Shown here: piece by piece, positions 25,070-36,534 of the stretch
Layout of the letters: each line of letters starts with the position of its first letter
How positions within the stretch are numbered: the first letter of the stretch is position 1
From: Azolla caroliniana
Lineage: Eukaryota > Polypodiophyta
DNA length: 64,000 bases
Direction of reading: 5' to 3'
Assembly (NCBI GenBank): GCA_043228905.1
Contig: JBHGNT010000018.1
Coordinates: 3,348,001-3,412,000 of the forward strand
Made by a program: the position numbers and the translations under genes
The notes under the pieces: model-generated
The model's input: the letters and a program-made list of their open reading frames with translations, nothing else
Database searches by the model: none
What the model was told of the DNA's origin: nothing

Positions 25070-26083
25070 TGTCTTCTTGGCCTATGGGACAGTTGATTGC
25101 GATATGCCTTGGTCCACCGCAATAAAGATATAATCGATTTGCACGTCGTCATTGCTTTTCTTCTTCTGATAACGGGCCACGTCGGTGCATGGTGTTGATC
25201 TCCATCGGTGTTAGAGTATTTGCTTGAGATACGTCTCGCGCAAACGGTTTAGCCACGACTGAGGCGTATGTGGGCTCTGGCCTAGGGCGTGGTATTTGTA
25301 ATTGACGTTCAGAACGCCATTCGAAAAGGCGGTTGTCGCATTGGACCGCTCGACTGATTGCCTCTGTAAGAGACTTTGGTTCTTCGGGGAAGGTTAAGAG
25401 TAAATCTTTGACATCGTTTCGCAGGCCATAGCGAAACTGCTCGATTAGTGCCTGATCATCCTAGGGGATATCTCAGGCGAGTAGATGGAAATCCACCGCA
25501 TAGGCAAAGGCTGGATGATCACCTTGACACAATCGTCGGATTTTGTTGATCGTCGTCCTGATGTTGTCGGTATCTCCAAAGCAGGCTTTAAACTCACTAA
25601 TAAAGTCTTCAAAGTTATTAAGAAAGGGCGATTGTTTTTCTAGAAGCGGAGCGAACCATGCCAAGGCTAAGTCGCTAAGCAACGTGCATATTAGGCCGAT
25701 TCGGGATGCATCAGTGGGGTATCGGGAAGGATGCATTTGAATGACTAAGCGTACTTGATTAAGAAATCCCCTGAATTGCGATCACGTTCCATTGAATTTC
25801 ACAAGAAGTCCAATCTTGGGCTCTTTATGAAAGCCTTGGGGACTCGATCCTTGTTGTTGCAACGCTACGATGATTGCTTCGAGTTGTTGTACACGTAACG
25901 CTAACTCCCCATGTTGTTGTTGCAACTCCCCATGTTGTTGCTGCGTTTGCTATTTTTCTAGAGAGATTTGTTGAAGATCCCCTAACAATCGTTGGTTTTC
26001 TTGTTCCAAGGCAACAAATTTTTCTTTTAGACCCTGTAGCTCGTAGAAAACGGATTGATATTCTTGGGCGCTAACAATAGCCA
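25070..26083 (-). pseudogene. Gypsy gag with degenerate zinc knuckle
   Basis: Nucleocapsid-forming protein. A glutamine-rich coiled-coil start (QGLKEKFVALEQENQRLL) begins near 26,083. The capsid-like region with ALAWFAPLLEK lies at 25,736-25,473. A CCHC knuckle near 25,090-25,130 reads LYLYCGGPRHIAINCP. The first cysteine is replaced by tyrosine, so the knuckle has lost a zinc ligand. Several stops interrupt the frame. Confidence 0.65.
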
Positions 26084-26779
26084 TAGTATTGGAAAAAAGG
26101 GGTAAGAGGATGAGGGAAACCGAAAAGAAGACTAGAGGAAAATTGGTTCAAACTGTCGAGAATAGTACTAAAACAGAGAGAGATTTAGTACTGGAGAAGG
26201 GAAGTACAATTAGTACTAAGAGGACGGGACTATGTAAGACTCCAGAGAGAGAGAGAGAGAGAGAGAGATGATGATGATGATGATGATAACAGTAAGTACA
26301 AAATGGCTATGAGGCTTAAGACTGGCGTTGAACCAATTTGGTTCAACATAATGCCTTGTGCCTCCTTTTAAAGTGTTATCAGGAGGAGTCCTGAAGCTTT
26401 TAGAATGTTCTAGAGAAATCTGGAATATACATTAATTTCCTATAATAAAACTTAAATGAAAATAATATTTTATGTATTACAGTAGATGGTATAATGGTCA
26501 AGATCTTGACCTATATAACATAAGGTTATGGGTTCGAGTCTTGCCATATCATGACAAGAAGACCCCTTTTTATCACCTTGGGTGAATCCACTTTTATGTA
26601 TTTAGTGTTAAGAGGTTGAGGAGGCGAATGCTCGAAGAGGCGTATTCTTTCGGGAGGCAAATGCTTGAGGAGGTGAACCTTGTCCACCGACCGTTGTGTT
26701 ACGCTTTTGACCTTCTCTCTCATGCAATGGTTTGGAACTGATTACCATGTTGGGTTATGCTTTGTACACTTCTTCTTCT

Positions 26780-28400
26780 TTTTTAATAAAGATTCACCTT
26801 GGTATTATTGGAAAAGGCCAACTTGATGGAGCATATCTCCACTTTATTCTCTCCCCAAAAGAGGTGAAGACCTTTGCCTTTTTCCAAATTTCTCGAAAAT
26901 GTTGTTGCTTACGAATCACAACCTCGGGCTCACCAGTTATTGCCTCATATTGACCTCTTTGAGTATGTGGGAGCATCAAGCATATGTCCTTGACTAATTC
27001 AATAGAATTTTGTTTGACTTTTTGAAGTACACATTTACATCTTGCCTTCCACAATACCCAAACTACTAAAGAAGATATCGTAGACCAAACCTTGTCCTCT
27101 TCCAAACAACGGATTGTTGATGGATAAGAGACCTCCAATACATGTCTTCCATAGAGAGGAGTAGAAAATCAACATACTCCTTTTCATAATTTTGTATTTC
27201 TTCAACCAATTGTCCCCATCTTACAAAACCCATGTATACACTTGTTTACCATAAATGGGCCATAAATAGGATACAAAATTCTCAACATCATTATCCAAAC
27301 TGCTCTAGCAATAGGACATACCCATAAAACATGGTGAACCAATTCAATGGTGAACCAATTCAATGGTGAACCAATTCAACTATCACATTTTAAATCATGG
27401 CAATGACCTTGCATCCATGATTTCACAAGAATGCCATTATGTAGCAACAACCATCTAAACAATACAACTTTTTTAGGAATTTGCATGGCTCATAGACATT
27501 TCTAATAAGCCTCCGACCAAGATTCTTGTACATTACCAAATCTCCAAAATTTACAAGGTGTTGGCATAAAAGCCACACCCCTCCTTAGCAATTCTCTACC
27601 CATTTTTACCGAGCACTGAAAAAATGGGATTTGCTTACCTATAATTCCTTACACTAATATGATTTTCCATTTCCACTCACTGGGATCCCACAAAAGGTGA
27701 TCAATGGGCTTATTCTCATAGACCCACAATTTAGATAAATTGTTTATATCATTTGGATGTGGATTCAACATCCATTTTTTATCGTTCTTCCACAATATAC
27801 ACATAGGCAACATACTCCCTTGAGTTACAACTTCGTGTTCCATAAAGAGAGAATGAAGACGTCCAAAAGGCAAAACATCAAAATAAAGACATTCATGAGA
27901 GTTTTTATAACCATGACCCCCAACAAGACATGTAAAGATGAAAATATACCATACCAAAATAAACACTCTACCCATTTTTGCATACATAATGTTCCGTCCC
28001 CCAAACTGGTCTACAAACACGAGTTTTGTTTTCCATCATTGAAGAATAAAAAGGCATCCAATTCTTTACTGACCCAACTTCTCCTCTATCAAAATCAGCC
28101 CACTTCAACCTAATTCTCTTCCCTAACATTACCCCCTCCTCTTATAGAAATAGTGGGTTCATTAAAGTTTTGGCGCAACCATTCCTCTGTACATGATGGT
28201 TGAGATTAGACCAAGTTATGTTTCAAATCCTACAATGCCTTCATGATACCCCTAAAAAACTTGTCCTCATGAAAATATCAATGGAATGATTAAAATCTCT
28301 TAAAAACCACCATCTAATATTATCTTTCCAATTGCCATCTATAGAAGGCATAACCTTAACCATTCTCTACCTTAAGATTTTTTTTCCATGGCTCCCCACC
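26780..28400 (-). pseudogene. L1-like LINE C-terminal remnant (zf-RVT)
   Basis: Scattered open pieces on the minus strand resemble the C-terminal region of plant L1-type LINEs. 28020-27649 contains NDINNLSKLWVYENKPIDH, in the position just before the zinc-binding domain. Around 27,500 an IPKKVVLFRWLLLHNGIL-like stretch resembles the zf-RVT core. 27138-26794 has LVVWVLWKARCKCV, like the WxxWxxRN tail. Many stops are present and no RT catalytic block was found. Confidence 0.55.
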
Positions 28401-29239
28401 TAGCAACAAGCCTCTTATAATAAATTTTCCCAAAAAAGCTTTCTACACAATATTAATACCAAAATGACCTCATATTCAGAAGTAGATGCTAGTCTATACA
28501 AGAAATCCCTTTATAAATTAGGGTTTGCAAAATAATCAAGTGATTACGCACAACAATGGTAAAGTAGGAAAGTAAGAAGCAGAAGCAAAAACCTAAACTC
28601 TCATGAAGATGAGGGGAAAAAACCCCTAAAATCCTAATTAAGTGTAGAAGAAGAAGAAATCCTATAAAATTCCTTTTCTCCTCTTTGTATAGAGGAGGCA
28701 CCTATTTTGGGAATTAAATGTAGTTCATCCCTTTTGGCTTCGAAAATGCAAAAAAGGGAAATACGCATTGGTAAAGATTTGAACTCTACACCTCTTATAC
28801 ATAAGTCAACGCCATTTACTTATATACATAAGTCAACGCCATTTACTTATATATATTTATGTTTTGTGGTTGTCCTCCTTTTGCCATTTTCCTTGTTCTC
28901 TACATTCGGACACACCACATCACGACACCATTGTTCGTGAGCTTGGGCCATGAAACCACTATAATAATGGGAGTCCTTCCTCCTATTATAATCCTTGTTC
29001 TATTGTAATCATTATTATAAACGCTTTCATAACCACTATTATAATTAATTTGTACGTGTGATGTAACCTTATCTTGTAAAAGGGATTTTTCTAGTAAAAC
29101 TAGAGTTTTGGGCCTTAATCTTGGTCTTATTATCACATACAAGTGTACTTATCCCTAATGTTAGGTTGACTACTTGAGGACTTTTGTGGTGAGAGAGAAA
29201 GAGAGAGGCTGAATTATAGTGTCACTGAAAGGAGACAGA
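28401..29239. other. No gene seen; short tandem duplication
   Basis: AT-rich DNA. At 28,800-28,855 the motif CATAAGTCAACGCCATTTAC is duplicated in tandem. No coding region recognised. Confidence 0.5.
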
Positions 29240-29400
29240 TTCCCTCGACTCAAATCTAAGCTTTCCTCAACTCGAGCCTATTAAAGCTTTCCTCTACTTG
29301 AGCCTAAGTTTCTTCCCTTCCTCAGTTTAGTCTTAAGCTTTCCTCAATTCAAGTTTAGGCTTTTCTCAAATTTAGTCTTACCTCTACTTGAATCAAATCA
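29240..29400. repeat. Degenerate minisatellite, CTTTCCTCAACTCGAGCCTA type
   Basis: About five imperfect copies of a 25-35 bp motif around TCCTC(A/T)ACTCGAG and TTAAGCTTTCC. No gene. Confidence 0.65.
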
Positions 29401-29519
29401 TCGATCTTGGCAGCCTTATTTCGCAAAAAGGGAAATTTACTTGGGCAACACATGAAGGGGTTTAAAAGTTTTCTTGCATAACATCTCACACTCCTTAGTT
29501 CAAGTTCCCTATGGTCTTT

Positions 29520-30245
29520 ACATATCTAGTAGTGTGAAGTAAAAATAATGCCTTCAATATCTTATCTTGTTAGAGCATATCGTTATTAACCATTAGGTCA
29601 GAGGTTTTGTTCATCTTATGTTTAGGTGTTTCCTTATATATGTAAACTTATGATGACCACTATTTCTTGCCACATTGTTTTGGATAGAGCATTAATCTTG
29701 CTTTAACAATGTACTACTTAGCTACCTTGTGGTAAAGAAATGACTTCAATAGCTCACATGGTTAGAGCATATTGTAGGTAACCATATCCTCTCCTTAGAA
29801 TGACTATGAAAACTACCAATGTCGTTCATTTTATGTCTAAGTGCTTGGATCTTTAAACTCAATGATTCGGATGGAGCATTGTTTCAACCAAGCTTAGTGT
29901 GTAGGTAACTTATATTTGAATATCAAAATAATGGACAATGGCTTCATATGTTTAGAGCATATGGTTGTTAACCATTAGGTTGGAGGTTGGAGCTCTCCTT
30001 GGTGCGACTTTGAAAAATACCAATTTTGCTCATCTTAAGTTTAGGTATTTCTCTGGATCAACAAACTCATGAAAAACAATATTGATTGTCGCATTGTTTG
30101 TTGTTAACCATGAGATCAAAGGTTCAACCCCTCCTCTAAAAACCCAATTTTATTATGTTAGTCATGGCTTCAATAGCTCAGTCGATTAGAGCGTATGGTT
30201 GTAAACCATAAAGTCAGAGGTTCAAGCCCTCATTGGAGTGATTCT
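29520..30245 (+). repeat. tRNA-Asn-derived array with best-preserved head
   Basis: Three to four units of the same family as 20.2-21.3 kb. The last head (30,166-30,240) keeps an A-box (TAGCTCAGTCGATTAGAGC), a stem ATGG/CCAT around loop TTGTAAA and a B-box (GGTTCAAGCCC). The loop would give anticodon GTA here, whereas sister units read GTT. The acceptor stem does not pair well, so I do not call it a working tRNA gene. Confidence 0.75.
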
Positions 30246-30469
30246 TGTTATAGGTTTAAGGTTAGGGTTAGTGATAATAGTGACAAAGATAGGAATAGGG
30301 TTGCAATGATGATGATAATGAAGATGAAAATGGTGATTGTGAAGATGATGAGTGGGATTGATAGCGATAGAGATGTTGATCATTGCGGGGTTCATCGCAT
30401 GATTGATAGGGAATGTGGGGTGGGGGGTGGGGCTTAGAATGACTCTAACTCCTTCCTAAGGGGGTTTTA

Positions 30470-30945
30470 CATTGTAGATCCTCCACTCCCATGATCATTT
30501 AATATAGGACTTACACCTTTGTACCTATATTCTACTCACACATGTGCACCTTTGCACATGAGATGTATTGAAGTTAATAATTAGGTAATTAACTAGGGTT
30601 AATTAGTGACTAATTATGTGAGTAGTTAAGTAGTAGAAGATTATTTAATATAGGACTTACACCTTTGTACCTATATTCTACTCACACATGTGCACCTTTA
30701 CACATGAGATGTATTGAAGTTAATAATTAGGTAATTAACTAGGGTTAATTAGTGACTAATTATGTGAGTAGTTAAGTAGTAGAAGATTATTTAATATAGG
30801 ACTTACACCTTTGTACCTATATTCTACTCACACATGTGCACCTTTACACATGAGATGTATTGAAGTTAATAATTAGGTAATTAACTAGGGTTAATTAGTG
30901 ACTAATTATATGAGTAGTTAAGCAGCGGAAGATTATGTGATATGT
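30470..30945. repeat. Three tandem 146-bp units made of opposed LTR pieces
   Basis: Units start at 30,501, 30,647 and 30,793. Each joins a plus-oriented middle LTR part (AATATAGGACTTACACCTTT, CACATGTGCACCTTT) to the outer end of the same LTR in minus orientation (TTAATAATTAGGTAATTAAC). Copies are nearly identical, with a few changes such as TTTG/TTTA before CACATGAG. The sequence then continues as the minus-oriented LTR into a GTGTGTATGTGTGTGAGAGG run. Confidence 0.85.
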
Positions 30946-30999
30946 GTGTGTATGTGTGTGAGAGGAGAGAGAGATAGAGATAGAGAGATTAAAGGTATC

Positions 31000-32265
31000 T
31001 AAGCATATGATGGCTCATAGATTTTCATTATTACAAGAGACGTGTTCAAACTCACAACCATGGATATCTATTGTTCAATATTTCATAGAGAACAAGGGTT
31101 CAACACATGGGAGGACAACGATTAAGGCTTCATGGTGCCAATTACTAAATGGATGTATTTCACTTAGGGTTCTAGGCTCCACATATGTTCAACACTTGGT
31201 TATCTCATGGTAAGAAGCACTCTTGTTATGTGTATGGAAACCATCATCTAGTAGAGAGCATTGTAATTCTTTGCAAAAAGAGTTGCTTGTGTCTTCTCGG
31301 TTATTATGTTGGCCAGGAAAGGAGAGATTGTGATCTCAATTTAATCATTTGTTTCGTTTGGGGGTCAAAGAGGTGGTAGATATAGTTGAGGCTCCATCTC
31401 AAAGAATTTTGGAGTTTGTTGAAGCACGACAATTATTATGCATTCTGCCTAATTATGGGTTTATTTGGCAACAACTACAAAATATTCCATTGATGCAAGG
31501 TTGAGTAGAAGAACAAGCGTGGATTGATTGGTGTTTAAAGGGTCAAACGTTGTTGTTACAAGTGACTACTAATCTTTTGTATCATTACTGTATTGAGTCT
31601 CTTGGATGATTATCATCTAAGGCTGAAGAAGAATGGAGAATACACAAATCTTATCATGGGTGGTGACAGATCTTACAATGTAGTTGGCATTCTAAATTGC
31701 CACTTGTAGCAAAGTTCTTCATTTGGAGAGTTTTGATTGGAGGATTGCCTTTGGGATTAGCTCTAAAACGTCGTGGACTAGCAACGGGTAATTGTTTTTT
31801 TTGCACTATTCAAATGGAAGATAGTACTCATCAATTTATACAATGTCTGATTGCTTGCCAGATTTGGAGTTACATTTCTCAAATTTGGCAAGTCTTATCA
31901 TGGTGTTATTTGACACCTAAACAGTGGGTGTTTGCACAATTTACACAGTTTGACCCAAAATAAGAGATGGAGATTGCTTTTCTATTTTTGAGATATTGGG
32001 GATTGTGTCATAATTGGAATATGCGCAACGCTTTTGTATTCGATGGTAGACATGGAGTGAAAGCATATCTACGAAAGTTGAAGGGAGTACTAACGTGGCA
32101 ATTTTCTTTATTGGAGCAAGTGGAAATTCCTTCCTCGGTGGAGTGTTTGTCTTGCCTATTGGCAATTCAACATGTTACACTACCCATGTAGTGTAGTTAG
32201 TGGGTGACCATATTCCATTGTCACACTCATTGCAAGTAGTGTTTTTTACACACATTTATTAATAT
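31000..32265 (+). pseudogene. LINE C-terminal fragment (zf-RVT) inside a copia LTR
   Basis: Broken plus-strand frame. At 31,697-31,963 it encodes LPLVAKFFIWRVLIGGLPLG, then CFFCTIQMEDSTHQFIQC (CxxC, H, C spacing), the reverse-transcriptase zinc-binding domain of plant LINEs. The tail at 31,967-32,191 has LRYWGLCHNWNMRNAFVFDG, like the WxxWxxRN motif. It interrupts the minus-oriented copia LTR between the GAGAGG run near 30,990 and GAGGAAGTTACACTTATGAA at 32,270. No target duplication was recognised. Confidence 0.65.
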
Positions 32266-32899
32266 GAGAGAGGAAGTTACACTTATGAACAATAATGTAA
32301 ATGGGGGATGATTAACAAGAGTGTGGCTAAAGACCTTTCCTCTATATTAATTAGCATCATTAAATACAAAAATACCCACAATGAGGTATATATACATCTC
32401 ATGTGCAAAGGTACACATGTGTGAGTAGAATATAGGTACAAAGGTGTAAGTCCTATATTAAATATACTTGGTAGTGGAGGATCTACAATGTATCCCACTC
32501 AAGTACAAAATCCTATTTAAGGCTTTAAGGTCAACACACTAATTAGATTATATCTAGGTAACTATTAAGTTACGTGTGTTGACTAACTAACTAAATTATA
32601 AATTAAGATGAGCTTGATATCTCAACACACCCCCTCAAGCTCAAGTGTGAGGCATCCGAACTCCGGTTTTGCTTTCGACATTCGATGTCGACATATGTTC
32701 GACTTTCGACGTCGGCATATGTTCGGCTTTCCGACATCCAGTTTCGGTTTTGGCGTTGTTCGGCCTTTCCGAGGCAGTTTCGGCTCTTCCCCCTCAACCC
32801 GGTGACGAAGGCTTGTAATGTGAAATGGGTGAAGGCCGATTGCTACCACCCATTGTGGGTCACGAGCTCTCAGGCTCTTGTTCAGCCACTACCTTCATC

Positions 32900-33845
32900 A
32901 TGAAGGCATAATGATGGGCCATGTACTCATTATAGTCGAGCCGAGTGACAAGGTTATTCTCTCAAGATGAGCATCGAAGTTTTTCACTTGCCGAAGTAGG
33001 CGCCTTTTTTACTCCAAGTGTCCACATGATGGGTATACCAAACTCTCTATCTAGTGAGCGAGCCGACACATCCGAATCATTGTCGTGGGGGTGGTCGACT
33101 TCGTATTCGGGCATCTTACCTTTGCCTTTGTCCAAGTTCGGACTTGGCCGCGACGTGCTTGGAAGGCTTGAAGGCTCGGGTGGTTCACTTAGCTCGGTAG
33201 AGCTTGGACGGTCCTTGGGTGAAGGACTTGGACGAATATCGTTCTTCGAGTTATCGTTCAACTCTTCCTCAATCGGGTCGGGTGGAGCCGAATCGGGCTT
33301 ATACCAAGATGATGATTCGTTGAAGACTACGTCCCAACTTACCCGAACCACTCGGGTTGAAGCACTTGTATGCCTTTTTCTCGGACGAGTATCCTACAAG
33401 GATACATTTCTCCGACTTCGCGTTGGAGCTTCCAAACACCTTGAGGTGCGACAGGATCGGCTTCCTTCTGACAAGGAGCTCGTATGGAGTTGGCTCATGC
33501 ACTCCATTAGTGGTACATCGATTCATGAGATAGACGGTCGTGGATGCCGCTTCAGCCCAAGACAAGTTTGGCATGTGCTTCTCATGCATCATGGCGCGTG
33601 CTACCTCGAGTATGTGCCGATTCTTCCTTTCGGCGACTCCATTTTGTTGGGGTGTGTGTCAGCATGAGAATTCTCTCCGAATGCCTTCACCTTGGAGGTA
33701 AGAGATGAATTCGTCGGAGAAGTACTCCTTGCCTCCATCCGATCGTAGGTATCAAATGTGCCGACCGTTTTTTTTTCGACTTGGTCGTTGAGCTTTTGAA
33801 AGTGGGAGAGCACTTCGAGCTACTTCTTCATCGGAAAGATCCACG
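32900..33845 (-). pseudogene. Copia-2 integrase C-terminal part and linker
   Basis: After the inserted LTR the integrase resumes near 33,840 (EVLSHFQKLNDQVEKK). It continues in a second frame with DGGKEYFSDEF (second catalytic D region) and TPQQNGVAERKNRHI (catalytic E). 33592-33299 holds the post-core part (SHLKVFGSSN, ILVGYSSEKKAYKCFNP). 33351-32962 is a Pro/Ser/Asp-rich linker. Several stops are present. Confidence 0.8.
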
Positions 33846-34261
33846 TGTTGCGGTGTCGTGGAGAAAACCGTCCCTAAGCGGAAATTGGGTATAACGTGCG
33901 TAAATCGGCCCTTACACGTGGGCACAAGTTTTGTTGTATATTGCATAGGTAGGTACAAATCGGCGGAGGGGGAATCCTAGGTAGCGCGCATTTGTTAGGG
34001 AGAAGATCGAGGTGTATCCCTGTCCGAAAGGACATGGAATAAACATGATGTAATGGGTGATAACGGCCTCCCTCCTTGGACTATAAAAGAGAGGGAGAGG
34101 TAATGTAAAAAGGGATTGCGTTTTTGGGAGGACGAGTGTTGCCGGACAGGAACTGAGCTCTTCTCCTCTGTCTTCTCCATAGTTGTTCTGTGCAGGTTTC
34201 GGGAGGCTGACTCTACTCCGCGGAACGCCCGAGTGCTTCCGACAGAGTCTCCATCTTTCGT

Positions 34262-34303
<42 letters not shown>

Positions 34304-34526
34304 TGTGTGTGCGTGCAAGAGCCAGAGCCTACCACTCACCGGCTTGCCGGTTGTAACACCTTGATTTATATATACATAAACATTCGTTCTGTCTCCATCT
34401 CGCGTTCTGTCTGTCTGTGTGTGTCTATGTGCGTGTGAATTACATAAGTAGTTCCTTCCCCTCTCCTCATTCGGTTATTCCTCGGTCCGAGGCCCCCGTG
34501 GTCCTGCCTCGTTCTCCATGCACGTG
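33846..34526 (+). mobile_element. Solo LTR inserted in copia-2 integrase
   Basis: About 680 bp unrelated to copia splits the integrase between its first and second catalytic residues. It carries a plus-strand promoter-like CTATAAAAGAGAGGGAG at 34,080, a leader and a long (GT)n run at 34,265-34,312. CACGTG occurs at both junctions (33,842-33,847 and 34,521-34,526), consistent with a short target duplication. No internal coding region is present, hence solo LTR. Confidence 0.6.
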
Positions 34527-35054
34527 GGTAACAACGCGATAGCGGGAGTAGTCACCGATGAAGGTGACGTAGTATCGGCATTCGCCAATCATCGGTTTTT
34601 GAGCCGGTCCCCATACATCCGAATGTATGATGTCAAGGAAGCCTTTGCGTGCATAGCTCTCCTTCGGGAATGGGAGTTGATGTTGTTTGTTGAGTTGGCA
34701 TGCTTCGCACACTCAATCGACTCGTTTCGACTCGAATGCCGAAAGTCCGATGACGGCTCCCTTCGATTGCATAGTTCGGAGCCGTTCGAGGTTGATGTGG
34801 TTGATTCTCTTGTCACGCCACAACTCGTTGTCGGTGTCGAATTTGAGGTCTTTGGCATGTATGGCTGATTTCACCTCGTTCGAATCGAGGATGAACATTC
34901 GACCGTCTCTTTGTCCCTTAGCTATGAGTCGGCCATCTTCCTCGATGAAACAACCTTCCTTGTTGAAACGAACTTGCATGCCTTGCTCCACGATTTGGCC
35001 AACCAAGACCAAATCCTTGTTATTGTGGGCACGTACAAGACATTCTTGATGCAA
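34467..35054 (-). pseudogene. Copia-2 GAG-pre-integrase and integrase N-terminus
   Basis: 35054-34713 has the pre-integrase region (DNELWRDKRINHINLERL). 34712-34467 carries the zinc-binding CEACQLNKQHQLPFP and the first integrase catalytic region IIHSDVWGP with FIGDYSRY. The frame is then cut by an inserted LTR at 34,526. Confidence 0.8.
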
Positions 35055-35205
35055 GTTTGTTCACCTTCTTTCCCAAATGGGACATTGCCGATGTGCCGAA
35101 TGGGATGTGTGGTATCATCTCCCGTGTTCTAAGGTCACGAAACCACTCTGGGTGTGATGTCATATGATGTGAGACACTGGAGTCGACGAACCACACGTCT
35201 TCTAA

Positions 35206-36234
35206 TTAGGAGGTGCTTGTGGAGTTGGAGGCCGTTATATAGTTCGCTCTATGTCTCATTACGAATAACCCACCATAATTGTCATATTTAGAGTTGGTGG
35301 CGTAATTTCTAAATTTTCGGCTTGTCGAAGTTGACTCATTTCTCTCCTTCCGACACTCCTCTTCATGGTGGTCGATTTTTCCGCAATAGTTGCATGTTGC
35401 GGGCCTCATTTCCAGACCTTTTTTGGCATGGAAGCTCCCCCTTCTTCCAAAGCTTCCTCGATGGCTTCTGTCTTGTTGTCGAAGGTTTGAATTCCCTTCA
35501 TGTGATGGGATGAATCAACCTCTTCTACCGCCTCGACCTCGTCCTTCGCCACCATCCGAATTCGAGAAGAACATTTGTCCTTCCAATGTCTTGGTCTTGG
35601 TTCGGACGTGGTTCTCTTCAACCATTAGCATTGATTGAAGGTCGAAGAATGAAGGAGGGTTTTCCCTCGCCAAGATTGCCATCCTTAACGAGCCGAATCG
35701 TTGTGCGAGGCCGTCCAAGCATACTTGAACCACGTCGTCTTTGTCGACGTTTATGTTGATGGAGCCAAGGGAGTCGCAAATGCTCTCAATCTTGGCAGTG
35801 TAGTTCGACACAGACATATCTTTTTGTCATATGTTGTTCAACTCTTTCAGGAGTTGAAGCTTGTGTGTCGTCGTATTGGCGGCGAAAATCTTCTTGAGAT
35901 TTTCCCAAGCCTCTTTATCCATCTTAATGTCTCGAATGTGGCTAAGCATGTGGTTGTGGACACATGTTGTGAAGCAATACATTACCCGACTCGCTCCTTG
36001 CTCCCACGTTGGGTAGTTGGCGTTTGTTATGTCAGGTTTGTTTTTTAGTGTGTCGTTGATGTAGCTCCAATACCCTTGGCCAACAAGGTATTGATTCATC
36101 TTGTACCCCCAAGATGAATAATTGCTCCGATCTAGCTTTTCAATAGGGAGCGAGCTACCCATTTGTGTGTTCATGTTGATTAGTGTCTTCTCTTCTTTTT
36201 CTTCTTTGGTTTTTCTTTCTTCGATCACGTACAC
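35206..36234 (-). pseudogene. Copia-2 gag with zinc knuckle
   Basis: 36234-35827 encodes a copia-type gag N-terminus (LPIEKLDRSNYSSWGYKMNQ, WENLKKIFAANT). 35817-35515 continues with a PPSFFDLQSMLMVEE-like segment. A CCHC knuckle, CNYCGKIDHHEEEC, lies near 35,360-35,400. One stop and at least one frame change separate the pieces. Confidence 0.8.
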
Positions 36235-36534
36235 GTGCTACATAGTGGCACTATGGTAGTCGATAGCCAGATTTGTCGTCGGCATCTCGAACACACAATC
36301 ACAAAGTTGGTGGGCTTAGTGGATGTGTTAAACCACGCGCTCTGATACCATGTTAATAATTAGGTATTAACTAGGGTTAATTAATGACTAATTATGTGAG
36401 TAGTTAAGCAGCGGAAGATTATGTGATATGTGTGTGTATGTGTGTGAGAGGAAGAGAGAGAGAGAGAGAGAGAGAGGAAGTTACACTTACGAACAATAAT
36501 GTAAATGGGGGATGATTAACAATAATGTAAATGG

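Larger units (their letters stand above)
21316..26554 (-). mobile_element. Ty3/gypsy chromovirus, degenerate, 3' LTR truncated
   Basis: Minus-strand element with the order gag, PR, RT, RNase H, IN, chromodomain. Left border: a 69-bp LTR remnant (21,316-21,384) whose end TGTCATGATATGGCAAGACT (minus strand) is shared with the right LTR end at 26,554. A polypurine tract (GGGGGGGATAG, minus strand) sits beside it. The right LTR is probably about 26,268-26,554 and its inner edge is uncertain. I could not identify a primer-binding site. The left LTR merges directly into the tRNA-derived array, so the element inserted in, or recombined with, that array. Confidence 0.8.
32266..36534 (-). mobile_element. 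Ty1/copia element (copia-2), degenerate, RT lost
   Basis: Minus-strand element. The primer-binding site TGGTATCAGAGC, matching initiator tRNA-Met, is at 36,339-36,350, directly against the right LTR start at 36,351. The right LTR is cut at about 36,534. The left LTR ends at 32,627 beside a polypurine tract (GAGCTTGAGGGGGTG, minus strand). Inside, gag, zinc knuckle, GAG-pre-integrase and integrase are recognisable, but the sequence passes from the post-integrase linker straight to the polypurine tract. RT and RNase H are deleted, so it depends on other elements at best. Confidence 0.85.

Noticed and set aside
30166-30240. Functional tRNA gene (Tyr or Asn)
   Set aside because: A and B boxes are good, but the acceptor stem does not pair and the unit belongs to a decayed repeat family.
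32945-33667. 240-codon plus-strand frame
   Set aside because: It is antisense to the copia-2 integrase and linker, which carry clear motifs on the minus strand.
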